Shown here: piece by piece, positions 1 through 12,659 of the stretch
Position numbering within the stretch: position 1 is the stretch's first letter
How the letters are laid out: the number at the start of each line of letters is the position of its first letter
Source of the DNA: Syncephalis fuscata
Taxonomy: Eukaryota > Zoopagomycota > Zoopagomycetes > Zoopagales > Piptocephalidaceae
Direction: 5' to 3'
Assembly: GCA_025786725.1 (NCBI GenBank)
Contig: JAHLTZ010000030.1
Span: 124,001-188,000, forward strand
DNA length: 64,000 bases
Translations under genes and position numbers: made by a program
Notes under the pieces: generated by a model
What the model was told of the DNA's origin: nothing
The model's database searches: none
The model's input: the letters and a program-made list of their open reading frames with translations, nothing else

Positions 1-306
1 GCACCTAGAACATGTGTGTATCAACGGGTGGGCAATGTGTGTGTGTGTGTAGGTGAATGGGTAGACAGTGTACGTCCATTATGGCTACACGAAAATATGC
101 CAACTACCTTTGATTCATTCTAGCATATAAAAAACTATATATATATGGGAGTGTCATATCGGCGTATGTAAAAGAAGCCTACTTTCATTGTTCCTCCCCT
201 TGTTTTCAATACACTGTTCTTTCTCCTGAAGTTTTAGTCGTTTAGTATTTTTTTCTGTTGCTCATTTTTTGCTTTGCGATCATTACCAACAAGTAGTTTA
301 TTATTG
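1..306. other. Intergenic start of window
   Basis: No convincing coding sequence. It holds a GT-rich microsatellite near 40-52 and T-rich runs near 200-265, likely the promoter/leader of the cold-shock gene that follows. Confidence 0.5.
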
Positions 307-1534
307 ATGTTTATTCATAGTATTTCATCCTTGGGCGGCTTACAATACAGCCACGAATCACCGCCTGCTATATCCCATATGTCAATGACTCCTTCTGGCA
401 TGACCGCGACCTCAATGGTGGGTGCCACCGGCACTCGTAAGACGGGCCGTGTCAAGTTCTTTAATAGCCAGAAAGGCTTTGGCTTTGTAATTCCAGACGA
501 TAAAGGTACCTTTGGTAACGCAGAAGGTAAGTAATAGTTGCAAACAGTTGTCGTTGCTAGTAGGGTCATTTCTACTGCACGACCGCATCAGTCATTAATA
601 TTAACAAACAATCTGATACAGTGTTTGTTCACCATACGGCTATTCATAACGACGGCGGTTTCAAAAGTCTTGCTGAGGTAGGTACAGGTTATCACGGTGT
701 GATCGCAGATCATGGCTAATAAGTTCTATTTTTGGATGGTTGTACAGGGTGAAGATGTAGAATTTGATATGGTTAAAGGTCCAAAGGGCTTCCAAGCCGC
801 CAATGTGACCGGTCCATCTGGCACTTCCGTTAAAGGTGATCCTAACGCCGGTCGCAGTCATACAGGCAATCCTGGTAATGGCAATCACGGCGGTCAAATG
901 ACATCGAGTCCACAGCTCAACTTTAATGCATTTGGTGGATTGCCTATGACTGGCTATGGCATGCCAGGCCAGACAGCGGCGTTCGGCATTCCGTTCGGCC
1001 AAAGCCCACCATTTAACAATGCAGCCATGTTCCCTGGTGCATTTGGACAGGGCCAATTCCCCGGTAAGTAGCAATGGACTGATATTATGCACAATATTTT
1101 CACAATAAACTAACTCCGGTTATTGATAGTCTTTGGCGGTCTACCAACGGGTAATTTCCAGATGCAGCCAGCCGCAGCATTTGGCAGTAAGTTTGGATGA
1201 ATAACCATTTAATTCTTTAACCAAAAGTGGTAGATTCTTCACAATTCCCTACAACGCTATCGAATGGATCTGCTGCCACTTTCTCCACGGCTGGCATGCA
1301 AAATCCATCTGGATTTGTTGTACAACCTGGACAGGCAGCTCCACAAGTGTCGATGGGCCAAGATCCGCTAGCCAGTAAGTTACCATTGGCCCTCTACAGT
1401 ATCTGTAGAACATAGTTACTTATCTGTCTTTGTTACTATTTGATAATACAGGTTTATCGCAATCGGATTTTGATCTTACACCCCATTTCCAAGGTGCAGC
1501 AGATCAGCAATACCGCCGTCCATCGCAACAATAA
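307..1534 (+). CDS. Cold-shock-domain RNA-binding protein
   Basis: Six exons: 307 (or 379)-526, 622-677, 748-1063, 1130-1186, 1228-1374, 1452-1534, all GT-AG and phase-consistent. The cold-shock domain spans exons 1-3: KTGRVKFFN, RNP1 KGFGFV, RNP2-like VFVHHTAI, then GEDVEFDMVKGPKGFQAANV, the usual five-strand order. The rest is a low-complexity Gly/Asn/Gln/Pro/Met-rich tail ending QQYRRPSQQ, a common design for RNA-granule or translational regulators. The product is 268 or 292 aa depending on the start; ATG 379 lies nearest the domain, ATG 307 is the first in frame. Cold-shock domains bind single-stranded RNA/DNA. They are absent from S. cerevisiae but occur in early-diverging fungi. The role in this organism is inferred only from the domain. 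Confidence 0.85.
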
Positions 1535-2634
1535 GTAAATAGCGATACGGCATTGTTGTGCAAATTACCGCTGTCTTATTTGCACACACAAACACACACA
1601 CATACACATGCTATACACGTAGGACCATAGGTATTCTATCAGTGTGCTGTTTGTAATTTTGATAGATTTCAACGGGATGCTTTTTAGCTATCTGTGCTCA
1701 TTATGAAGCAGTTGGCAAACAGTGTTTCCAGATGCTCTTTCTTGTTTCTCGCTTTCTGTTGCCACCATCACACATCCGCTATTTCTATTTCCTTCGTTTC
1801 CCTTTTTATCACTGTTATCGTTGTGTGCTACACTTGTTCTACACAGCATATCTATATTTCATCTTTCCGAATCGTGGTATATCTTATGCTTTACTCTATC
1901 TCTTTACCTATCTCTCTCTATCTCTCTATCTACCTCCCCATCTACCTCTCTCTCTCTCTCTCTACATTTGCTAATATTCCGATAGCATGCCGTTGTGGTA
2001 GTTGTCTGGACAATGGTCATTGGTGCTAGTATAAGCATTGTGACAAATGTCCATAAGTTGCCAGCATTTTACTTTCATTCCGTGTATATCACCAGCAGAC
2101 TTTATTTCGCGTCTTTGCGTAACAACTACAGCTTTGTTCGCAGTTATCTTTCGTCGTCTAATCGTCTTAGGTTTACCTTTGCATCACTTTTCGTCCATTT
2201 AGCTTTACCGATCATATGTCGTGGCCTCTATACTGATCTTCAACGATATATAATATTAATACAAGCGTGGATACTTACGTGTTTGTTTGTTGTAATGGCG
2301 GCAGTACCTAATAATGGCAGGCTGACCAGGTGCACTACTCGTTTGTGTTAACTTCAGCGATGGCATCCGTTACTCTGCTCAAGTTACTTGCCGTAATTCT
2401 AATAGCCGTTACACGATCTATTCCCTCGTTATAGATCAGATAAGGCGCTGCATTTACTTTTATTCTTCTTGCCTTCTCTATCTCTTTCCAGTACTAGCTT
2501 TGACTGTTATCGTGCAATTTTGGCAATATACACCGAGTTTACCGAATTTTAATTATATATTTCATAATGTGTATATGTGTGTATATAGAATTGGTATTAT
2601 TATTGTTATTATATAACTTTATTGTTATATAAAC
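1535..2634. other. Intergenic, CT-rich microsatellite
   Basis: Between the cold-shock gene and the 3' end of ZNG1. Holds CA repeats near 1585-1605 and a CT/CTAT-rich tract near 1895-1965. ORFs here are simple-sequence translations (Ser/Leu/Tyr repeats) without recognisable domains. Probably 3' UTR and spacer. Confidence 0.5.
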
Positions 2635-4348
2635 TTATTTCACATTCACGCCAACCAATTCCATTAATGACTGTGTCAATAAATCACGATCTAGTCCACG
2701 TCCAATAAGCACCAATTTGCCTACATCTGAGGTGGCCATCACCTCTTCAGTTGTAGCAGTGGCCGCTACTACCATCGCTGGCTCGGTTGTAATTGTGCGT
2801 ACTTCATATAATTCCTGAACACCTTGTATAACATGCAACTGACTAATAGAATCTTCTCTACAATGAAAAGCACCCTTTAATCGCAATACATCAAGTGGTG
2901 GCGATGATGGTGTGTAGTTGTGCCATTATCCTTTGATGATGATGACGATGACGACGATGTAATATGCTTTTCCCATAGTATCATCTGTATCCATCGCTCC
3001 AATCGAACTGCCAACGATGAATCTGTTCTATGGGCGGTATCAGTTGTAGCTGTCCATTCAAGACATACAGTTGTTACATCCTAATACTAGTGTTTTAGTA
3101 ATACTAGTAGCAAAATGCATCAATATATTTACCTGTAAATGATTTGCAGTCGATACACTCGTATGTATATGTGGTGGATCAGGTGCTGAATCGTAGGCAC
3201 CTAGATTTAATACAAACTCTACTGGTACTCTAGATAATACATTAGTTTAGTGTTAAGCAGTTTACTTTACCATTATATAAAATACCTTGATTGTTCAGAT
3301 CGCTGCAATTGTGCTGCAGCATTGATTAAACTATTTAGAATCAAATACATTGTTAGCAGCTGAGTATAAGATAGTTGTGAGTAACATACGAGATCTGTTG
3401 TTCGATCTCCAATAGCTCTTGCTCAGTCAGCAAATCAATCTTGTTTAATAGCAACCGATCTGCCATGGCAATTTGTCTAAATATAGTGACAGTATAAATA
3501 ACAGTAATGGCAACGTGGCAGTACACTACTTACCTTACGGCTGTATTCACCGGATTGTTATCATTAACCTCGGCCAAATACTATGGCTACTATTAACAAG
3601 CCGAAAACCAGCATCATTCTGCATGACTTGCCTGTCTAATATGCTTAGCATCAACAAGTGTTACAATGCCATCTAGATAGACTTCACTGCAAAGCGCATC
3701 ATCAAGCCAAACATTGAGGCAATAGGTCCTAGCATCAAGTTATACAAACCACTGCTAACTAATTTATATCTATAACTTACCAGGATCGGCAAGACCTATA
3801 TGATTCATTCATTTATTAGTGCATAATGAATGGATCGATAAACATCGACATTACCTGTGGTTTCCAGTAAAATGTAGTCAAATTTACCACGCTTCTTCAT
3901 TAAATTCTCAATAGCCTGCACACCAATATCTCTATGCAATTAAATAACGTTTATTTAAATACAGTATTTAGATATAGGTAAATAGACCACTTACTTTACA
4001 TTGCAACATAAACAGCCATTGCGCAATTCCAGCCACTCTTCGTATAGCTGACCATCTTGTCCCGCAACTTGTAAAGACTTTTCAATAGCACTACCTAGCA
4101 TGCCTGAGTTTAGCGTACTTTTCAACCATGGATTCGCGTCTTACTGTCACCAAATTCGTTTAAGATAACGGCAATACGTTTGCCATGTTGTGCAGTAAGT
4201 ATATAGTTAAGTAAGGTGTTTTGCCTGCTCCAAGAAATCCAGTCACTATGGTAATTGGAATCTTGGCCACCGTTTCCTCTGTCTCCAAAGGATTACGGTC
4301 TTCGAAAGACAAGTCAATAAGGTCTGGGCAATCTTGATCTATTTCCAT
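2635..4348 (-). CDS. ZNG1: ZNG1/CobW-family zinc chaperone GTPase (three frame breaks)
   Basis: Ten exons on the minus strand: 4348-4145, 4103-3995, 3931-3855, 3795-3781, 3728-3632, 3580-3534, 3476-3390, 3330-3286, 3229-3133, 3080-2635. Motifs in order: P-loop GFLGAGKT (exon 1), [12 protein letters not shown], zinc-site GCLCC (exon 2), LLETTGLADPG (exons 3-5), LNKIDLL (exon 7) and the C-terminal CobW domain ([19 protein letters not shown]). The family uses GTP to deliver zinc to client metalloproteins such as methionine aminopeptidase. Intron 5 has a GC donor (CAG|GCAAGT). The frame breaks three times by one missing base: just after the P-loop (~4216), in the SMFW segment (~3698), and before the C-terminal domain (~2912). 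All splice sites and the remaining codons are intact, and adding one base at each site gives a 408-aa protein. Either sequence errors or a very young pseudogene. Confidence 0.82.
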
Positions 4349-4532
4349 AGTGGTAGAAATGAAAAGTATGAATGACGTACACTACTAATAATTACTATTG
4401 CTTTACTACCAAGATATTGACTATTCAAGTCGTATTAGTAACACAGTAATTAATCATTAGAATTATTTAGTCTATAGTCATTTGATAATTATTGTTGTAT
4501 TTTATTACATCGTATAAACTAGTATGTTATAG

Positions 4533-5454
4533 CTAAATAACACGCTCATTAGCAATGAATTGTTCAAGTACTCTAATAGCTGGACGTATTTTAACACCTT
4601 CAATATGTTTTTTTGCAATATCTACAGCATGGCCTAGACTAGTAGCACTATCTGCCATAACTTGACCAGCTAGCATAGTTATTGTTATTAACTGCTAATA
4701 TGCTAATATGTCTCATACCATTCATTACTATGTCTGAATTTGCAACTGCCATAACTGCATGGACTGCTTGGCCAACTTCGTATGAAGCTAATTGAATTTG
4801 GTCTATTAAGTTTAGTTAAAGTTAACAAATATTATTAGACTTAATACCTTCACAATCCAGTTGAGAACGAGTACAGTTTACCAACTCGATTATTAAAGCG
4901 GTCACTTGCTCTGTATCGTGAATTATGTGCAACTGAAGATCACTTGCCTCCATTAAAAGCCTATCATTGCTAAGCATATGATTTTATCAGTAGATATGTA
5001 ATTACCATAGCTGAAATTTGGAAAAATCATTAATACAAACGGGATACCGCTGAATAATAATGAGATGCACATGTAAATATTGCTCCAATGCCATCTGATG
5101 TCTAAATACCATAGTAAGTCCATCTATTTTCTATTGGTTACTATTTTATACCGATGCTTCTCGGTCATTATTGTATCTATAGAAGATGCAAGTCCAACAA
5201 AGAACACTAGCGACACTTCAGAAAATGTAATATCCTACTACAAGCTATTAAATATTGACGTGTAATGACTGTATGCTTACTCCAGGATGTGTAGATGTTG
5301 GATATATATCTATGAGGGATATATCCATTTAACTTGGCTCCTTTATCAATATTAAAGCATACTTACTCGAGAGACTATATCCATAAATACTTAAATCGCC
5401 TACTAGTCCCAGTAAGAATGGTGACAATTTCCGATTGACTAACACGGTATTCAT
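4533..5454 (-). CDS. Unidentified multi-exon conserved-looking gene
   Basis: Minus-strand reading frames linked by short introns with good donors. The start is at 5454 (MNTVLVNRKLSPFLLG, exon 1 5454-5367, donor GTAAGT). Later segments read DITFSEVSLVFFVGLASSID, then TSDGIGAIFTCASHYYSAV, then NDRLLMEASDLQLHIIHDTE, then SYEVGQAVHAVMAVANSDIV, ending GVKIRPAIRVLEQFIANERVI with stop at 4533-4535. I do not recognise the family and could not fix every internal splice site; one junction near 5000 is out of phase in my model. The start lies only 111 bp from the divergent NSA1 start, so the two probably share a promoter. Composition and splice signals support a real gene; the function is unknown. Confidence 0.5.
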
Positions 5455-5565
5455 TATAAAGTAGACCAGTTTAATAAAAATAGAATAATACAAATGTAAA
5501 TCATTAATTGTTTTTTTACTTCATTTTTTTGTTTTTTTTTGTCATTACAATTGCTACATTGCCAT

Positions 5566-7364
5566 ATGAAATTCTTTACTGGTGACGAAATCGGCCTGTT
5601 ACGGTGTAAATAGAAGGCGTCTATGCTTGTTTCCTTTAACTAACCGTCTGAATCACTATTGATAGCAATCAACGTGCGTCTTGGTGCTCCAGCGACTCCG
5701 GCTAACGAGAGTGATCATGACGACGAAGCAGACTCGGCGCAACAAAAGAAACGCCCACGTAAGCCAGACCTAGAGGTGAATCAGTGGGGCAAGGCCGATA
5801 GAAACGGTGCCTTTCAGCAATTAAGTTGGGCGTCGAATCTAAAGGTCGATTGGTCGTCAGAAGATAAATTGGTATGCAACTACAAAAAACCCATTGTATA
5901 ATAGCTGTACTAACTAGAACTATAGCTTTTACTGGCCCGAAAGAATGGCAAAATAGAGTATCATTCATCAGAGACTGGAGAAATAGTTAAGGAGTACCAA
6001 GAGGATAATATAGTACAACAGGCCGGCAAGGATCGCTTTGTTGGATGCTGGAGTGGTGACAAGTAAGTTGTATTTATATAAACATAATGGGATACTGATA
6101 TGGAATGTACAGTCGATTGGTCACTTGTACAGAAAATGGCTGTGTACAATATCGCAAATTAGATGCTAATAGCAATGATAATGACTCGGTAAATAACCAT
6201 AATAGTTATATATACATATACATATATATATATTATTTATTATTAACACTTGCAATATGTAGTTGGTACGTGCATTGGTACCAGGTTCAGTGGCTGTTAT
6301 GCGAGTTCATCCTAAACAGCACCATCTATTTGCTACTGGTGGCAAAGATCAAAACTTGACCATTTGGGATATTAACCAATTGGACAATGGGCGTCCAAAG
6401 GCAGAACAGAAAGCCAAGAATGTAAATACAATTAAATAATGATACGTAAATATAATCTAATGATCATCAAGTTACCAAATGACTTTTTAGATCTAAAACG
6501 GCCCATATGGATCACTGATATGGCATTTACCAGTCCTGATGATCCATCATGTGTAGCATTAACCACGGCTAATCATGAGGTACAGTTCTATGGTGGTATT
6601 AATAAGTAGTTTTTTAACTGTTTAAAATATAGGTTCAAATATATGATTTCCGTCAAAAACGTCGTCCAGTCATTAATAATGTCATTGGAAAGCACGCATT
6701 GAATGTAATGACTTTATCTCCTAATCACAAGTAAGCAAATCATTCCAGTTTTATATCCTACATATTTATATGTATATTTTGTAATTAATTGTCAGTGAGT
6801 TATATTGCGCGGATAATTATAGCAATGTCCATTGTGTTGATATACGCACGGGTAAGTCGTAACACTGATAACAATGAATAACAAAGCTAATTTAATTTAA
6901 TTTAGGCAAATTACGTTGCTCTTTTAAAGGTATTATTGATTGGCCAGTAACTTGGTATTATTTATCTAATTGATATGTATGTATATAGGATTTTCAGGCG
7001 CTGTCACATCTATGGCATGTACCGACAAGCACTTGGTAACTGTAGCACTGGATCGTCATCTTCGTATTCATGAAACTAAAGGAGCACGAAAGCTATTGAA
7101 GAAAGTATATCTTAAACAACGACTAAGCCATGTAGTAGTCGATGATAACGGTAATTATTGAGTTAAACAAAGTGCTTATTGACTATATTAATCATAACTA
7201 TTCTATAGGAGAGGATGAGACAGAGGAGCATGATGAAGATGACGAAATCTGGGCATCTATGGAAACCACAAAGAAAGCGAGTAAGTATCAATATTAATGA
7301 TACCAATATTAGTTAATTAATTAATTAATGAACTATAATTGTAGAAAAACGCACCAAAAACTAA
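5566..7364 (+). CDS. NSA1: Nsa1/WDR74 60S ribosome-biogenesis WD-repeat protein
   Basis: Twelve exons give an uninterrupted 385-aa protein: 5566-5605, 5666-5871, 5926-6062, 6113-6188, 6263-6421, 6472-6579, 6633-6730, 6796-6851, 6906-6929, 6989-7150, 7209-7280, 7345-7364. The start MKFFTGDEIGLLR matches the fungal Nsa1 N-terminus. Family hallmarks follow: HHLFATGGKDQNLTIWDI, KNLPNDFLDLKRPIW, EVQIYDFRQKRRPV, GAVTSMACTDKHLVTVALDRHLRIHE and KKVYLKQRLSHV. The tail is acidic then basic (DEDDEIW...KKRTKN). Nsa1 is a seven-blade propeller in pre-60S particles in the nucleolus, associated with the AAA ATPase Rix7/NVL that releases it. It shares a 111-bp divergent promoter with the unidentified minus-strand gene. 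Eleven short introns without a frame break show that local sequence quality is good here. Confidence 0.92.
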
Positions 7365-7551
7365 TAACAACATTTTAATATTAATAATAAACGATAATAA
7401 TAAATGAACTACAATGACGTATTTATTTAATTACAAATCAATATGATTTCTTCGTATTATTGTTCCGGTATTGCCCGAACCTTATGGACTAATAAATATG
7501 TGCTGTAACCTTTGAACCATGTAATATTGGCTAATTAGCACATATTATAAC

Positions 7552-9618
7552 ATGAATCTACTATTGAAGCAAACGATTGTTCGGTCCATTCCATACTGTC
7601 GACCACTGTCAACGCAGGGTAGCGGTAAAGGCAAGCTAGCCAGGCTATTGGTGTAGTTATTTTACCTAATCATATAGTTACAGAACGACTCGTTATTTTA
7701 GGCTCAGGCTGGGCCGGTAAGCCATACTACTTAGTGAACACCGCTCTACTAATACGCATAGGAATGCAATACAGGCTTTCGTATGTTACGATCCATCAAT
7801 CGAAAGCTCTATGACGTTGTACTCGTATCGCCACGAAATCATTTCGGTAGGGTGTATATATAGCACACGTAAAAGTATGATTAAACATATTGTATACATC
7901 AGTATTTACACCGTTACTGGCCAGTTCTGCCGTGGGTACACTCGAGTTCCGATGTGTGGCTGAACCTATACGCGCCTTTAGCCATAACGTTACCTACTAC
8001 GAGGCCCGTTGTAAAGATATAGGCAGGTGTGCATAGTAGTGATAGCCGGCAAAGTAATACTAACGGGGAATTTGTCATAGATTTTACTAATCGCAAATTA
8101 CACTGTACAAATAGTGTACCAAATACAAATGATGCACAGAATAACTTTACGGTTGACTTTGATCGTCTGGTCATCGCCGTTGGTGCTCAGTCAAATACGT
8201 TTAATATACCGGGTGTACAGGAACATGCACTTGCTCTACGCGATGTACATGATGCCCGACAAGTACGCCGTCGTATTATCGATTGTAAGTTTATTATCGT
8301 TTGCTAGTGAGTGGTTGTACTGCATATTGACCGATAATGTAGGTTTTGAGAAGGCAGCTCAGCCAAACGTATCGGATGAAGAACAGCGTCAACTGCTACA
8401 CTTTGCCGGTACGTTTTCAAACCACCATCTATATCCAATAGATGTATTAATAAAGACGATACAGTGGTGGGTGGCGGGCCGACTGGTATTGAATTGTCGG
8501 CCGAGTTGACCGATTTAGTGAGAGAAGATTTAACGCGCAGCTATCCTCATTTAAGTGCCAAGTGGCGATTGTCTATTTATGATGTGGCACCACGTATTCT
8601 GGGTGGATTCGACGCCAGTCTAAGTGATTATACAGTGCGTAAATTCTCTCGTCAAGGCATTGAAATACGTACTGGTAAGTAGTGGTGCAATAAGAATATA
8701 TAGAATGCAATCTAATAAAGAATACGCTTATATCTATAGGCTCGATTGTAGAAAGGGTTAAAGAAAATGCATTGGTAATTAAAGATGTCGGTGAAGGTAG
8801 GCCTTATTCAATAATACTTAGTAAGTTGTAACTTATGTGTATACAGTGCCATTTGGTATGCTTGTTTGGTCAACGGGTCTATCGCCCAATCCATTAATTG
8901 ATTTAATGGATAAGAATTTGGCACGAGATCGTGGTGGTCGTCTAATTACCGATAATCGTATGTCGGTCATTGATAAAGCAACTGGTAAACCTATGGAGCA
9001 AGTGTAAGTAGTAGCTTATTCAATAATATATATACAATATATACAATATGTACATGCACTAAATAAACAATCTAGCTATGCTATTGGCGACTGTGCCACT
9101 ATTCAGGATAGTCCATTACCGGCCACTGCTCAAGTAGCCAACCAGGAAGCAGGCTATTTAAGCCGAGGTAATTAAACAAATCTATTAATTAATCAGCATT
9201 AACATTAGTATGAATATTTAATCACTAGCATTAAATAAATTGGCTCGTAAAAGACAAACTAATCCTGAAATCAAAGTGGCTCAAAAAACATTCACTTTCC
9301 ACAATCTTGGCATGATGGCGTATATTGGTGGTAATAAAGGTAAATATATTTAATACAAATAGCAATCTATTAACTATTCATATAATGAATATTAGCCATT
9401 GCTGAATATAAAACACCAACTGATGTACGCCAATCTGGATTACTGGCCTGGATCATGTGGCGTTCAGCCTATCTTACTTATAGTGTATCGTGGCGCAATA
9501 AATTCCTTATTCCAATGCATTGGTAAGTATCCAGCCACTAATTGATACAGTATACACTAACCAGCCCATTAATAGGATTGCCAAAACATTATTTGGTAGA
9601 GATCTTAGTCGATTCTAG
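7552..9618 (+). CDS. Mitochondrial type II (rotenone-insensitive) NADH:ubiquinone oxidoreductase
   Basis: Twelve exons: 7552-7624, 7684-7716, 7775-7846, 7903-8284, 8343-8408, 8465-8674, 8740-8796, 8847-9003, 9076-9167, 9229-9339, 9396-9522, 9576-9618. The N-terminus (MNLLLKQTIVRSIPYCRPLS) is presequence-like. The first dinucleotide fold is RLVILGSGWAG, then [23 protein letters not shown]; the second is VVGGGPTGIE. Then come VWSTGLSPNP, YAIGDCATIQ and the membrane-anchoring C-terminus (WRNKFLIPMHW...GRDLSRF) typical of NDE/NDI proteins. It oxidises NADH and reduces ubiquinone without pumping protons; matrix versus intermembrane orientation cannot be told. The frame shifts by one base near 8022, where the upstream frame hits TAG at 8034; otherwise about 473 aa. 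Exon 3 must use the acceptor ending at 7774, not the upstream AG. Confidence 0.9.
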
Positions 9619-11161
9619 TATAGAAAAGCAATAAATTAAATGTCTAGTTTATGATGAATAATTGATACCGGTATTCTTGTCACTATAAACGATGGTTGTT
9701 TGAATGGTTGTACCACGCGTGCGCCACATGTCACCTTGGCCGTTTAAGTTTCGCTGGAATGTGTAACACACCACTTTTCTAAATCTTCATCTACATTCCC
9801 TTTATTTACACATTTCATAACACTTTACTATTGTTGACTATTGACTATTACGAGAGAAAGAAACAAGAAACAAGACAGTAAAGAGAAGAGAAACGAACTG
9901 TCGAACGAACAAATACACCACCAACCTACAAAAACGGATAAATAAACTTGCTAATAAAGCAATAAATAAGTAAGTAAATAGTGACAATTTATTAGTATTG
10001 GTGCCAGTGTTATTGGTATTACTAGTAGTATTACTAGAATTGTTATTGTCGTATAAATTGCTATACAGATAGATGTATATATATATATATATACGTATTC
10101 ATAATTGTAATATTGATCGCAATAGTTGCAGTGTAATATTTACTCCATGTTTCATGACGCTTTCTATTGAAACACAGCTATTGTTCCGCATTTACAATAG
10201 AGGATAGTGAAGGAAGATATACTGCTTATTGCAACATATACATGGTCTATTGATGATGACTTTGGAGATAGCCATGTTGTGTTGCACGCTATTATGATAC
10301 ATGCGACTAGCTCCTTTTTTTACCTTTAATACCGTGCGTGTGTATCGTTTGCTTACACTTATCGATGTGTATTCATCTATCTATATGCATAAATACATAT
10401 GTATGTGTATGGGTGTGTGGGTGTATGAGTGCGTGCACTTGTGTATGTAGAAACGCATGTGCTAGCATCTTTGTATCATTATTGCTGAAATACCTTTTAA
10501 TGGGCTCTTCAAACTGATACACTACAAGCTGCTCTATACCAGTAACAATACCAAGTACTGTTCCCCTCAAGCCTTACGTTTCTGTGCCTCGTTCCACTGC
10601 GTTCTTTTCTTTCTATCTTGTACTCCTGAGTCTTTAGCCTCATTTGCGTGTTAATACGCTTGCGAATGTTCTAACTGCCCGGTTCTACAAAAGCTATATT
10701 AGTCGCGTGTGCACTGTTCAAGTCGTGGTGTGTTAGAGGCGAATTGACACTTTTGGCTCCGCTTTCCTTTTTACTTGAACTGCGATAACAACACAGCACA
10801 CTTGTCATCTTATAAGCTTCTATCTTTTTCTACTTTTTTAGCCTACACGCTTGCTAGTTAGTTATTGTGTATTTGGCGGTTTACAGGCACAGAATACGTA
10901 CGCATCTACATACATATGACTATTACCTTATTTGTGTTTGCAGCATCGATCGTATTATTGTTTAATAGTTGCTAACTCAGTTGTTTGTTAGTTGTGGCGT
11001 TGAATAGGCTATATCGTTAAAACAGTACCTATTGCTATACATACATATATATATATATTAAATAGTATATTGTCTCAACACCTTTAGCTTATTGGCTTCA
11101 ATTCCTACGTACTTTGTCGATCTGTCAAGTTTATTCAATTAAATTACGCTTTGTTAACTTA
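9619..11161. other. Long intergenic/leader region
   Basis: Poly-purine, TA and CA/GT simple repeats (TA run near 10078-10093; GT-rich 10390-10445). Short ORFs here are low-complexity. T- and pyrimidine-rich stretches at 10300-10880 probably belong to the promoter and 5' leader of the RGS gene. No gene seen. Confidence 0.5.
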
Positions 11162-12163
11162 ATGAAGATGTCGCAAGAAGACCATCAAACTGGACAAGTT
11201 GCCGCGGACGACATCCGTTCTAGATCACATAGCGATCTTCGTAAGGCATCTGAAGCGGCTGGTTTAGCTGCGACAGCAGCACGTTCATCCGTAGAAAAAT
11301 CACCGCCAGCAGCGGCTAATCATTTATCAGGCACGACAACAACTGAAATTGCCCCTGAAGGCAGTGTCATATCAGCAACTACCACGAATTCGCCGAATAG
11401 CCACACACCCAAAGATGTTACCATTACAGATATTCGTGATCAAGGACTTCGTGTGCTATTGCGATCACGGCTTCCATTGTGCTACTTTTTACGCTTTCTA
11501 CTCGAGGAGCATAGCTGCGAGAACTTGATCTGCTATCTGGAGATTGAACACTACGAATCGCAACAATACGACACGACGTTTGAGCAGCAAACGGCCGCAC
11601 TACAAATACTCGATGTTTATTTATCGCCGCGTAGTCCATTTGAAGTCAATGTAACTGAACGGGCTCATGCGCAATGCCAAGCGGCTATTGCGTCAGAAGA
11701 TGCCGAGAAGATTGCCACGTGTTTCGTTAATGTGAAGCCAGCGGTATTCCAACTGCTGCTTGATGCATATATGCGATTTGCCCGCAGTGAATGGTGGCGT
11801 AGTATGGTCGGCCAACTCGACGGCAAGCATTTCTACTCGATTGAAGATCGTAACGCGACCGTGGGCCATTTAATCGGCTATTTGGATCGATTGCACAAGC
11901 ACGACCTTGTACATGCACCAGATCGAGCGGCATTGTTCCGCGAACTTATTGCGGACTTTTGTCGCACAGTGGTTGGCGTTGAAATTATTATTACTTCATC
12001 TCCGCCTGTTTCTAATAGAACACGACTGAATGGACAAGGCCCGGGTATTCCCTCGGGCTATCCCTCGAATGAAGCACTTGATGCTGCTGCTCAAGCAGCG
12101 ATGCGCAAGGCGAAGAGCAATCCATTGATCAAACTGAAGAATAACTTCCGCAAATGGGGATAA
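11162..12163 (+). CDS. RGS-domain protein (regulator of G-protein signalling), paralogue 1
   Basis: Intronless, 333 aa from ATG 11162 (ATG 11168 is equally possible). Residues about 1-105 are a low-complexity Ala/Ser/Thr linker with RSRSHSDLRKASE, a likely phosphorylation site. The RGS fold starts near 110: LRVLLRSRLPLCYFLRFLLEE, then HSCENLICYLEIEHY, PFEVNVTERAHAQC and LLLDAYMRFARSEWW, all typical helices. RGS domains speed GTP hydrolysis by G-alpha subunits at the plasma membrane. The C-terminus is basic (RKAKSNPLIKLKNNFRKWG), possibly membrane-associating. A second gene with the same core (LPLCYFLRCLLDE) lies at 57.8-59.1 kb on the same strand. Confidence 0.88.
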   Translation: MKMSQEDHQTGQVAADDIRSRSHSDLRKASEAAGLAATAARSSVEKSPPAAANHLSGTTTTEIAPEGSVISATTTNSPNSHTPKDVTITDIRDQGLRVLLRSRLPLCYFLRFLLEEHSCENLICYLEIEHYESQQYDTTFEQQTAALQILDVYLSPRSPFEVNVTERAHAQCQAAIASEDAEKIATCFVNVKPAVFQLLLDAYMRFARSEWWRSMVGQLDGKHFYSIEDRNATVGHLIGYLDRLHKHDLVHAPDRAALFRELIADFCRTVVGVEIIITSSPPVSNRTRLNGQGPGIPSGYPSNEALDAAAQAAMRKAKSNPLIKLKNNFRKWG

Positions 12164-12659
12164 TCACCATGGATACTCGCTCCAATTCATTTACTTAGAC
12201 GCGGGACCTTTAAATTGAATGTACATTCTTTTACATTCCATTTATTTCAATTCAATTCAACGCTATTACTATATTCTTTATTTTTATTTTTACTATTAGG
12301 CAATGCGTTGCTCTCACTCACTCACTATATAAATCTGTGTATACAACACTAATGAACACGTCTATCTTCGATGATATGGGTCATGACAAGTGTATACCTT
12401 TTTAGAACAGTCATTCTCTTCTCTTTTACTATCCAATGTATTGTGTATGACTATGACTTGCCATGATAAACAAGTTAAATACAGTAAAGTGATTCATGTT
12501 ACGCATTTTATTTCACTGTTTATTAATATAATTAGATGTCTATTAATACAATAATAACAATAATATACATGTTATATTTGCTATTAAGTATTAATTAAAT
12601 AAAGATAACTTTTCCTTGTTGCAACAATTAGATTTATTATCCACTTGGTATAATTTAAT
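12164..12659. other. 3' flank of RGS gene
   Basis: AT-rich, with TTA/TAT runs. Nothing coding is apparent. Lies between the RGS stop codon and the first repeat element. Confidence 0.5.

Noticed and set aside
7700-7800. Apparent frameshift in the NADH dehydrogenase between GSGWAG and LRSIN
   Set aside because: Using the acceptor ending at 7774 instead of the upstream AG restores the frame and gives the expected GWAGFRML spacing.
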